From Rheum nobile (lineage: Eukaryota; Streptophyta; Magnoliopsida; Caryophyllales; Polygonaceae), in the NCBI GenBank assembly GCA_027886185.1, contig WOAB01000606.1, positions 1,488,001-1,552,000 on the forward strand: 64,000 nt of DNA. The letters run 5' to 3'. A program made the position numbers and the translations under genes. Within the stretch, counting starts at the first letter, position 1. Each line of letters opens with the position of its first letter. Below are positions 11,903 to 21,273 of this stretch, in pieces. The notes beneath the pieces were generated by a model that was not told where the DNA came from, did no database searches, and was given only the letters and a program-made list of their open reading frames with translations.

Positions 11903-11930
11903 GGGGGGGGGGGGGGGGGGGGGGGGGGGG
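11903..11930 (+). repeat. 28-base G homopolymer
   Basis: An uninterrupted run of 28 G follows seven T residues about 25 bp after the TATA box. The length may be affected by sequencing or assembly. The inverted copy of this LTR part does not carry a corresponding C run of that size. Confidence 0.85.
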
Positions 11931-12322
11931 AAGAAAAGCTCTCAAAGAACTCTTGTGGGAGATCTTGAAAACCCAAGGGAATTTCTTCCTCATTGCCACT
12001 CAAACACGTCCATCACAACAAACAAACACAAAAAGGGTGTATTTTCCAAGCATTTTAGATCTATTTCATTGTGTTCTTACGAAAGTTCATCCACTGCAAC
12101 ATACCGCATCTCTAACTTCATGACTGTGGAGGGTCTTCCCAAGGGGCAGTACCCTTGGGGTTTTGCAGGTCACAAAGAGGGAATCCAAAGGAGGTCGTGA
12201 TTATAGCAAGGGGGAGAAAGTCAACAAAAAAAAAGGAAAAGGAAAAGCGATTATTCGAAGGGACCGACCTGCGGGCGTGAAATGTCATCAAATTCCTATA
12301 CCGCCGTTTTCGGAATCTCCAC

Positions 12323-12340
12323 TGGCGCCGTCTGTGGGAA
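12323..12340 (+). other. Primer binding site of element A (tRNA-Asp type)
   Basis: TGGCGCCGTCTGTGGGAA starts two bases after the LTR end. The first nine bases match the complement of the tRNA-Asp 3' end (TGGCGCCGTTGCCGGGGA), the primer commonly inferred for Tat and Athila elements. Confidence 0.75.
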
Positions 12341-12477
12341 CCCACTTCCTTGGCTAAGACGTGCCCGTTGGTTCAGTTGTCCTTTTCGAAGCCATTTTTT
12401 CATCATCAACGTTCGGTAGTTAAGAGTAATGGAGCCACAAGAGGTTGTCAGAGACAACTATGACCCGCACCAACATC

Positions 12478-13244
12478 TAGGGATGGAAATGGATCGGGTG
12501 GTGGATGGATGTACCCATACCACCATCCGATCCGCTAAATAATTTATCCATCCACTCCATCCATCATCCGTGAAATCTTCAATCCGTATCCAATCCACCA
12601 TCATCCGTCGGTTATGTGGATGGATCAGGTGAAATATACGGATTTTCATATTTTTACATTTTAACTTGAAAAAAAAACATACTATGACAATAACGACATA
12701 AAAAAGTATATATAAAATATAAAATACAAATAAAAGTCGTTAATAATCCATATGGATTCAATATTCCATATATAATAAAACAACATAATTCAGAAACTTG
12801 ATGAACAACTTGACAAAATACAGTTCCGACTACAGAAATCGACAAACATAAATTGCAAAGCGATTCTTCTTCAATAATTGAGATAACGATCCACTTCAAC
12901 GTCCTAGCAAAGTAGAACACAAGAAATAAAACAAAATAATAATAATTATTAGTACTCTTTCACTTGATTATGCGGTAAAAAGATGAAGATGAACTTTAAC
13001 GTAATATAATTTAGAGAAAATGCATACTCTTTCACTTAATAAATTATACGGATTAATCGGGTCGGGTGGTCGGGTGGGTGATGGATCGGGTGGTGGATTG
13101 GATGAACCTTCATCCGTATCTGATCCGTCAACCATCCGTTAATCCATTCACCCGGTTATAATCCACTTATCTTCGGGTTTTCGTCCACAAATTCGGGGCG
13201 GATGATCGGGTGGATCGGGCATCCGCGATCCATTTCCATCCCTA
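12478..13244. mobile_element. hAT-type MITE inside element A gag
   Basis: The ends are TAGGGATGGAAATGGATCG and its reverse complement (CGATCCATTTCCATCCCTA at 13226-13244), flanked by a perfect 8-bp target duplication CCAACATC at 12470-12477 and 13245-13252. This length and terminus are diagnostic of hAT. The subterminal regions repeat GGATCGGGTGG and related words. The 767-bp body has no transposase. It landed 49 bp into gag. Confidence 0.95.
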
Positions 13245-13705
13245 CCAACATCACTTCGAGGCCACCCTACCAGGACCGGAGGTACAAGCACCCCATGCGA
13301 CAGCTGAGTCCAACCACCATCCGAGAGCACTGATGATGAATTTCAGACCAGGCGGTGAAGTGCCCAACCATCCTCAAGAACCCGTGCTGCACCAATTCAT
13401 CCCGCAGTACCTCCCGAAGTTCAACCAACTCGCCCCGCAACAATTCTAAGAATTTCCTCAATACCATCAGTCGGACGGAGGGTACCCGTTTCATGGACAA
13501 AACTTCCAAACGCCTGGAATGGAATACGTACCGCAACCAACAGGAGGGGTACTGCATGTCCCGGGGTATGAGCCACAATATAACCACCAACCTTTTCTAG
13601 GAGGAATGCCGTACGTTCCCGATTATCTCGGATACGGGCCAAAAATTGTTCCTCAGCATGGTCATGGAGGGCACCAGCCCCCATCATACTCTTTCGGACT
13701 ATGGT

Positions 13706-14297
13706 GGGAATCAAGACGGATATCAGCCACTGTACTACTACAACAATGTGGGCATACATGAAGGAGAGGCAATATCCATCCACACACCCCAAGTTTTCCC
13801 GGTTGCTTATGGAGCTGATGACGGTACTCACCGTCGACCAAGCCCCCCATACCGCATGAATCGTCATGGCCATTCCCCCTTGGAAGACAACGGCTACATT
13901 TCTCTCAAAGCCCCGGTTTGATACAGATGACGGAGCAAAACTCTCACATGGAGGATCTCGGTAGGGGGCCGCAGCATAAAGATCCCGTAATTATAGGCAC
14001 CGGGAATCAAGACGGATATCAGCCAATGTACTACTATAACAATGTGGGCATACATGAAGGAGAGGCAGTATCGGTCCACACACCCCAAGTTTTCCCGGTT
14101 GCTTATGGAGCTGATGGCGGTACTCACCGTCGACCAGGCCCCCTGTACCGCATGAATCATCATGGCCATTCCCCCCTGGAAGACAACGGCTACATTTCTC
14201 TCAAAGCCCTGGTTTAATACAAATGACGGAGCAAAACTCTCACATGGAGGATCTCGGTAGGGGCCACAGTATAAAGATCCCATAATTGTAGGCACCG
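13706..14297 (+). repeat. 296-bp tandem duplication in element A gag
   Basis: 13706-14001 is repeated at 14002-14297 with few differences; both copies begin GGGAATCAAGACGGATATCAG and end with ATAGGCACC or GTAGGCACC. The unit is not a multiple of three, so the duplication also breaks the reading frame. Confidence 0.9.
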
Positions 14298-15287
14298 CCA
14301 TTTTCACGGATGAGATCACGGAAGGCCAATTTCCTAAACATTTCCGTTTTCCAGCCATGAAGCCCTATGAAGGAACTACCGATCCCGATATCCATGTCCG
14401 ACAATACGAAAGCCACATGACCGTTAACCCATTCAATGACGTTCCCTTATGTCGGGCTTTTCCGACTACCTTGACAGGAACGGCGTTCTCATGGCTAATG
14501 AATCACCCGTCTGCCTCCATATCAACCTTTGCTCAACTAGTGACCCTTTTTCAAGTCCCACTTCAGTAGTGCTAGGAAGAGGAAGAGAAAAATGCAGGAT
14601 CTGCTCCCGGTCAGGCAGCACGATGGGGAACTTCTTGGGGACTTCATCATGAGGTTCACCAAGATCGTGGCAGACATTCATGCATTTGATGCGCCCATGG
14701 CGAGGCTTATCCTAATGAATGGGCTAGCTGAGAGTCGCTTCAAGGTGAACATCTATAAGAAGACCCCTGTCACGTATCACGAACTCTTGGATGAGATCAT
14801 GAGCGAAGTCCATGCAAATGAAGTTGTTCACGATACGTTAGCAAAATCCAAAGGCAAAGGAGACAAAGGCAAATGCACGAAGAAAGAGGAACATCACAAG
14901 ACGCCAAATAGAGACCGAAAGCATAAAGGGACTGAAGTACCGCCTCTCCCCAAGGATGCCTATCAAGTGGAAGTAAGAAGGGCACATCCAGCTCAACACC
15001 GTGCTAGGGGTCGAGAATCAAGGGGAGAGTACCGTCCAAGCAACAAAAGCTATCAAAGGCATCAACCGGAGAGAGAAAGGCAAGCTATTTGGACCAATCA
15101 CCACAATCGGCAGGATCATCCCACAGGAAGGAGAGAGAGGCGAGCGTCGCCTGGAAGGAACGAAAATAGGAACTCTTTCCCGCAACTGGATGGATTCATC
15201 GGAACAATAGCAGGAGGACCCGCAATGGCCGAAAGTAGCAATCAACAAAGAAAGAAGTACGCAATGTTGGCTAGGTAGAAACCAAGT

Positions 15288-16429
15288 GTGTATACCATGG
15301 CTCGAACAAAAGTGGATCACCCGGCCCTCACTTTCTCCGGCGAAGATGCGGTCGGTGTTCATGCTCCACATGCCGATCCCCTAGTAATTCACGTTCAGAT
15401 GGGAACCAAGATGGTACGGAGGGTACTGATCGATACTGGCACATCGGTGGACATCTTGTATTGGGGAGCCTTCGAGCAAATGGGAATTGCACCAACTTCC
15501 CTAAAGCCCCACCCGAGCAAGCTCATCACCTTTTCAGGAGAAGAGGCTGAAGTGGCTGGAACAATTGAGTTAAAGTTGACTCTAAGGGAAGGAGAAGCAA
15601 GGCGGCCAGAATTTGTAGAGTTCACAGTAGTAAGGCTTCTGTCCACTTACAACGCCATCCTGGGAAGGACCTCATTGGCGAAATTCCAAGCGGTGGTGTC
15701 GATATACCACTTCAAGATCAAGCTCCCAGCAAATGGGAGGGTTGGTGAAGCTCGAGGGCACCAAGCTGAAAGTAGGTCTTGTTACGCCATGTCAGTAAAG
15801 TCAACCACCACCGCACAAACATGTACCTTAGCAACACCACATGATCAAGACCCAGATTTGGAAGTGAAAGACGTATTGCCTAAAGAAGTTGACGACTTTG
15901 AGAGGCAGATCATTGTGCCTTACGAGAAAGAGGATGAGAAGCTCTTCGTGGGCATTGACCTCTCCTTGGAACAACAAGAAGCCATCAAGGAGCTCTTGAA
16001 GTCGGCACGAGATGTCTTCGCATGGTCCGCAAAAGAGCTCAAGGGAATCCCGCCGACCATCATGACCCACTCCCTCAGAATTGATCCAACAGCAAAGGCC
16101 ATTAGGCAAAGGAGACGGAAGTTGTCCAACGATAGAGCCCAGGTCGCGAAAGCAGAAATCACAAAGTTGATACAAGCGGGCTTCATCAAACAGGTGCAGT
16201 ATCTCCAATGGTTGGCGAATGTTGTGCTGGTGAAAAAGGCAAATGGGAAATTGCGTATGTGCGTGGACTTCACTGACCTCAACAAAGCTTGCCTAAAGGA
16301 CATCTACCCGTTGCTGTCGATAGACGAGTTGGTCGACTCCACGGCCGGTCATGAGGCCCTGAGCTTTTTAGATGCATACTCCGGATACAACCAAATCAGA
16401 ATGAATCCAGAGGATGAAGAGCATACATC
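15288..16429 (+). pseudogene. Element A pol, part 1: protease and reverse transcriptase N-terminal half
   Basis: The open frame carries an aspartic protease with DTGTS at residues 49-53 (the retropepsin catalytic D-T/S-G) and the flap-side ILGRTSL. It continues into the RT fingers and palm: FAWSAKELKGIP, then WLANVVLVKKANGKLRMCVD and the first catalytic aspartate region SFLDAYSGYNQI. It stops abruptly after NPEDEEHTS, where element B is inserted at 16430. Continuing the frame beyond 16430 would read SINE and LTR sequence. RT resumes at 34767, and the 18337-bp offset is 1 modulo 3, matching the frame shift seen between the two halves. The protease and RT halves themselves look undamaged. Confidence 0.9.
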
Positions 16430-16611
16430 TGTAACATCCCCAGGCCAGCCACCGCGCCACCAACCGGTGCCGGCGCCGCCTGGTTGTCCACATGGGCCGC
16501 AGCCCATACACCCCAACCCTTCCCCCAAACTAGGGAGGTTGTTGGTGAGAGTCGAACACGCGACCTCTCCACCCTTTATCAAGCCTCCAAAGAACGCCTT
16601 GATACCAATTG
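16430..16611 (-). mobile_element. tRNA-derived SINE at the left edge of element B
   Basis: On the minus strand a box A-like AGCTCAATTGG precedes a box B-like GTGTTCGACTC near 16550. The body carries ACAACCAGGCGGCGCC and GGGCTGCGGCCCAT, and the 3' end is GGCCTGGGGATGTTACA. It matches the SINEs at 47667-48100. At the 5' end the box A word is repeated in inverted form (AATTGAGCTGCAGCTCAATT), so it was once the left half of a head-to-head pair whose second copy is cut off at about 16630. Confidence 0.75.
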
Positions 16612-16629
16612 AGCTGCAGCTCAATTGGT

Positions 16630-17350
16630 AATTCTGTGATTCTTTAAATGCGATACTGTAATTCTGTGATTCTTTAAATGTTCCAGACTTTGTCATGCTT
16701 CCTAAACGACTCAATCTTTTGGAGTCTTCTCTTGGATATTCCAATAAGATTCATTTTAGTTGGAATCTTCTCTTGATCATGCCTTTTCATATATTCAGTA
16801 GAGTATGGTGGTTGATTAGCGTACTCGACTGTTATTCGAGGGACGATGAGTCTAACCTAATATGACTACTTCGAACCTTCTGCTTTATGCCCTTGCATAG
16901 TCTTTCATTAGACTAACCAACCAAAATTGTTCTCTGCATGGTTGGCTGGTGTCATCCATTCGATTCGGCACATCAGATAGAGCACAGATATGAGGAGACT
17001 AGAATGACTATGAAGACGACGATGGTTTTTGGATGTTTTTAATGTTTTAATCAGGTTGAGAACCTTGGGCAGGTGATCATAATGATCACAGCCCTTTTTG
17101 TAATATTTTAAGAAAGACTTTTGCTGTAACTTATTTACTCTGTATTTTGTTTAACTCTGTTATTAGTCCTATTCGGAATTTGGATGTAATTCCGGGACTC
17201 ATGCTTTAATCGAATATTATGATGATTTTGTATCATAAGTGTTTCATGGATTATATTTAAACGGTAAAGCCTTAGGTGGCTTCGGTGAGGAAAATCGAGG
17301 TCACTGGCGGTAATACCTTTCCAAATGGGTTAAGATTTGGGGGTGTTACA
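16630..17350 (+). repeat. Element B 5' LTR, truncated (3' third only)
   Basis: This matches the last ~700 bp of the 3' LTR (about 34060-34761) and ends GGGGGTGTTACA directly before the PBS. About 1.65 kb of the LTR 5' part, including the promoter, is missing. The start contains a local duplication of ATTCTGTGATTCTTTAAATG. Confidence 0.9.
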
Positions 17351-17354
17351 GTTG

Positions 17355-17367
17355 TGGTATCAGAGCC
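17355..17367 (+). other. Primer binding site of element B (initiator tRNA-Met)
   Basis: TGGTATCAGAGCC lies four bases after the LTR end and is complementary to the 3' end of plant initiator tRNA-Met. Confidence 0.9.
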
Positions 17368-17567
17368 TAAAGTTTTAAAACGGGTTGGGTATTTGAAAAC
17401 CATTTACTCGTCTTGATTGAAAAGTGTTTTAGAAAGGCTCTGAGTTTCAAAAATAAAAACGGTGTTTTTAAATCCAAACCGTTCATAGTCATGTCTTCTA
17501 TATAGTCTGATGTAGTAAGCTTGCTTCTATGTCTAGAAAGACTAACTCTCTTCTCGTCGCCAGTAGT

Positions 17568-17700
17568 TTTGGGTGCTTTCGTTTCTCTTCAGAGGACTCG
17601 GAAGAAGCCGAGGTGGTTTCGCCATCTCCAGTAAGGCTTGAATTCTCAGTTCCCTCGTTAAGATTTAAGGTTGTAGAACCTAGTAACTCGGTTTGAGTTC
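17568..17700 (+). pseudogene. Remnant of the pre-gag ORF in element B
   Basis: GGGTGCTTTCGTTTCTCTTC and GGAAGAAGCCGAGGTGG align with codons about 2-17 of the 303-codon ORF in element D (50884-51795). The initiating ATG is lost, and almost all of the remainder, including the acidic and C-terminal parts, is absent. It shows that the ORF was once present in this lineage and was removed by internal deletion. Confidence 0.6.
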
Positions 17701-17804
17701 ATCAATGGAAAATACCAAGTTGATCTACTCTGAGTGATTTTGCTACATTAAGTATATTGAATAATATTAATGTATAAAATACTTGGAACTGGATCGGTAA
17801 ACAG

Positions 17805-18946
17805 ATGGTGAACACGAGGAACACAATTCGAGCTGGTGCTGGGACAAGCAATGACCCCAGACCAACTGTAGGAAATGTTGGACAAGACGAGCAGGAGTCA
17901 GGTTCCAACAATCATCCTGGGGGCAATGATCAAGGTCAGACCAATGCTCCAATAGTATTAGATGCTGCTGCAATGGAAGCATTTCGAGGAATGGTTATGC
18001 AGGCAGTAACTGATATACTACGACCAGGTGTGCCGCAGGCACAAGGTGTGCCAATACCTCCACCGGTTCCCAGATTTGAGGAGCCAGTGAATCGTGTATT
18101 CCAAGAGAATGCAGTCAGGACTCGGGACAATTATGGTCGTGCGCTGAAGACCATTAATTCCATGAGGCCTGAGAGCTACAACAGAAAAGGAGAACCGGTC
18201 AGGGTGATCCATTGGTTTTCCCACATGGAGCGGCTGTTCCGCAATGTGGATTGTACTGAAGCTAAGAAAGTACATATATCTTCTCTTCAGTTGAAGGAAG
18301 AGGCTAGCGAGTGGTGGGAGAGTACCGACTTAGCTGAAAGTCTTGTTTTGAACTGGGAGATGTTTAAGACAAAGATGATAGACCGTTTCTTCTCTCGTGC
18401 TATGAGGGAGGAGAAACACAATGAGTTTTTGTACCCTAAAACGGATGGATTGAAGGTAACCGAGCTTACGACCAAGTTCAATCATCTGTTACAGTACGCT
18501 GGACCTGAGATATCCAGCGAGGCACAAAAAATCTAGTATTTCCACGAGTGGATGAGCCCATATATCAAGCCAATGATGGTGCACCACACATGCTCTACTC
18601 TGGAGCAGTATATGGATGCAACCTACAAATTAGAGGTGACTCTGGAGGAGTCAACCAAAAGACGCAATCGGCAAAGATCGATGCAGAATCAAGGGAGTGG
18701 ATTCAAGCGACTTGCGCCACCGTCTAACCTTGCTAAGTCTGGTCAGCAAAGACGGACACGACTCAAGGAGGCTCAACGCAGCAGACGGGCCGGAGCAAGA
18801 ATCCAGTCCAGTGCTATAATTGTGGTGCTACGGGGCACAAGAGCATTGTGTGCCCAAAAGAGAAGAAGTTATGCTTTGAATGTGGTCGTGTAGGCCATAT
18901 GCAGAAATTCTGTCAGCAGGGAAAGCAGAAGGGAATGGAGTCACAA
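17805..18946 (+). pseudogene. Element B gag
   Basis: Chromovirus gag starting MVNTRNTIRAGAG at 17805. The capsid core is recognisable (HWFSHMERLFRNVDC, LKEEASEWWES, MIDRFFSRAMREEKHNEFLYP). A TAG at 18534 replaces the TGG that element D has at the same place. The frame continues to about 18730, shifts, and the nucleocapsid is in the next frame, with two CCHC knuckles at about 18815-18925 (C-x2-C-x4-H-x4-C, the second CFECGRVGHMQKFC). It is close to the gag of C and D. Gag packages element RNA; this copy cannot make the full protein. Confidence 0.85.
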
Positions 18947-19109
18947 TATGGGTCAGTTAATCAGAATAACCGGCCCAGGTTCAAGCCAGCTGAGACTCCT
19001 AGTCCGTCAATGCAAACAACTGCTCAGAATAAGGGGAAATCCCCAGCTGCTTCTGGAGGTCACGATCAACGCTTGTACGAGATGTGTGAGGCGGATGGAC
19101 CTAACGCTC

Positions 19110-19770
19110 CAATTGCACAAGTTACAAGGAGCAAAAGTTTTCTCCAAGATCGACCTGAGATCGGGTTATCATCAGCTGAGAATTTGTAAGGAAGACATTC
19201 CTAGAACTGCGTTCCAGACCAGATATGGTCATTTCGAGTTCGTAGTAATGCCTTTTGGACTTATGAATGCTCCAGCAGTCTTCATGGATCTGATGAATCG
19301 AGGTTTTCACCAGTACTTGGATAAGTCCATGGTGGTTTTCATCGACGACATTCTGATCTATTCTCCGAATGAAGAGGTTCACGAGGAACATCTGCGGATT
19401 GCCTTATCAGTCCTTAGACAAAATGAGATGTATGCTAAATTGTCTAAGTGTGACTTTTGGATGAGAGAAGTGGATTTCTTAGGCCATGTGAGCAATGAGA
19501 ATGGGGTTATGGTTGATCCCCAGAAAATTGAAGCGGTGGCTAATTGGAAGCAGCCTCAGAACGTGAAGGAGGTGCGCAGTTTTCTTGGACTTGTCGGATA
19601 TTATAGACGATTCGTAGAGGGATTTTCGAAGATCGCTCTACCTATGACCGGTCTGCTCCGCAAGGTCCATAAGAAATTTGTCTGGAATGACAAGTGTGAG
19701 GCCAGTTTTCAGGAATTGAAACAGTATCTGACCTCTGCACCAGTATTAGCGCTACTAAAGGGAAATGTAT
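19110..19770 (+). pseudogene. Element B reverse transcriptase fragment
   Basis: The nucleocapsid tail (PNAPIAQ) is joined at about 19115-19125 directly to the RT palm (QGAKVFSKIDLRSGYHQ), so protease and the RT N-terminus are deleted. The remaining RT has VMPFGLMNAPAVF, the catalytic FIDDILIYSP and the connection region LGLVGYYRRFVEGFSKIA, and stops at ALLKGNV just before RNase H. The equivalent region of element C is contiguous, which shows the deletion. Confidence 0.9.
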
Positions 19771-19772
19771 AA

Positions 19773-21273
19773 GAGAGATAGTTCATAGGAAACTCGTTTC
19801 CTCTATTACGACCTTGAGTAGGACTTTAGAGTTCAGAGTTGTGGATACAACCAGTGTAGGACCTATGGTTAAGGGTTGCTTTTGAAAAGCCAAGTGTGCA
19901 AAGTCATAAATATTATCTTGGAAGATCTATTCGAAGTTTCGTTTTGGGGTCTGTTATGAGACTTCCTTTAGAGAAGCAATATAAGGATTAGACAGACAAT
20001 GATTGATGTCTATTATGGCGATTTGATGTCACAATTAAGGAAATAAGTGATTAGGCACAACTGTGCTAATTGATTGATTGCGATCCTGTTTCGAAGAAAC
20101 TAGAGGCCTGAGTTGGCAGTGAATTTTAGGGCCAAATTTAAGTAGGCCAAAGGATTGGAGTTAGAATGTTGTCCTTTCGAGGAATAAAGAGTTATGACAC
20201 TTGGGAATTTACAAGATTCGATATTTGGACTTTATGTGATTGGGCCATCCATTAGGCGTATGGTACAACCCTTATTGGAAAGATCAGGTTGTGAAGTTAC
20301 TGTATTAAGGAAGAGGCCACTTAAATGGAAGGATTTCAGTTTAGGGATCGATCATGTTAATGATTTCGATAAACTGAAGGATTTAGTACATAGATTAAGT
20401 TTATGTATGCTTAAGGAGTAAAGTAGCAATGTTACTCGTGTACATATATTGAAGGATTAAGACGCAAGTGATTGATTCGGTTGGTAATGAATCATTTAGC
20501 AATTCGATACTTTGAGAAAATAGGAGTAAGCTCTCATGTGATTGGGTTGAGGAGCATACGAATAAATGTTGTGATTATTCTTGGAGAAAGTATGGGAATC
20601 TTAAAGGATTTAAGTTAGAAATGGCATAAGGTCAAACTTACTTCCAGATAATTGATGGACTAGTAAGAGGTACTTTAAGGAAATTGAGGATGTAATGTTT
20701 TGAGGTTACTAAGAGTTGACAATTGGATTATAAGGAATTAAGATGTGAACCTTGGGATTTTACATATAAGGAAATTGTGAGGGAGATACGTGTTCTCCTA
20801 TTAAAGGTATAATATATAGAGATGAGGTTGCAGATGAGATCAAGTGGACTTGAGAAAAAGGGGCAACCCACGTTGGTTAAGGTAATCTTATAAAACGTTC
20901 GGGTGAGACAAAAGTATAATCCTATGGAATGGATTAGTGAATCATGTTGTGGTAATCAGGCATAGATTGTGGTATTGCTAATTATGGGATCACATGAGTA
21001 TAGAATGTGAGATAAATATATGGCATAAGGGTCGGATATGATAAGGGTAACAAGTGAATCGTTTATGTAAGGTCTGTATGACAGGTGTAAGTACTAAGTT
21101 GTAGTACTGTTGATTTCTAAGTATATATTCAAGGACCGAACTGTCGAAAGAAGGTTAGTAGAAAGATGTTGTATTCTTCTATGAAAGGACATTAAGGTCT
21201 TCCGGAGGAAGAATGCATGACAGCAAGGTTACATTGGAGATTTTTGTAAGGATACTCTGGTTAAGGAAATGGT
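19773..21273 (+). other. Unassigned spacer in element B
   Basis: This is about 1.5 kb with no similarity that I can see to RNase H or integrase, which should lie here. It is purine-rich on the plus strand with many AAGGAT, TTAAGG and GATTGAT-like words. A 75-codon ORF (20194-20421) has no recognised domain. The spacer continues beyond element C at 31400-31640 and then joins integrase coding sequence. Origin unknown. Confidence 0.6.

Larger units (their letters stand above)
11100..12321 (+). repeat. Element A 5' LTR
   Basis: The LTR ends at CTCCA just before the PBS at 12323. It contains 45-bp tandem repeats (11348-11572), a TATA box at 11871 and a 28-base G run at 11903-11930 in or near the transcription start region. 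The 5' limit could not be fixed because no 3' LTR is available for comparison; I place it between the end of the inverted fragment (11093) and the 45-bp repeats. Confidence 0.6.
12429..15278 (+). pseudogene. Element A gag (interrupted and frameshifted)
   Basis: Gag of a Tat-clade element, the capsid protein that packages element RNA in cytoplasmic particles. The ATG at 12429 opens a frame that is broken at 12478 by a hAT insertion and resumes at 13253. Discounting 775 bp puts it in the predicted phase. The N-terminal half is rich in P, Q, Y, H and G. A TAA at 13447-13449 interrupts it, followed by a 296-bp tandem duplication. The conserved capsid core lies at about 14305-14790 (FPAMKPYEGTTDP, then AFSWLMNHP, a break near 14569, and a second half with FIMRFTKIVADI). 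The C-terminal part to 15278 is lysine and arginine rich and could bind RNA; I see no zinc knuckle. Not functional. Confidence 0.8.
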
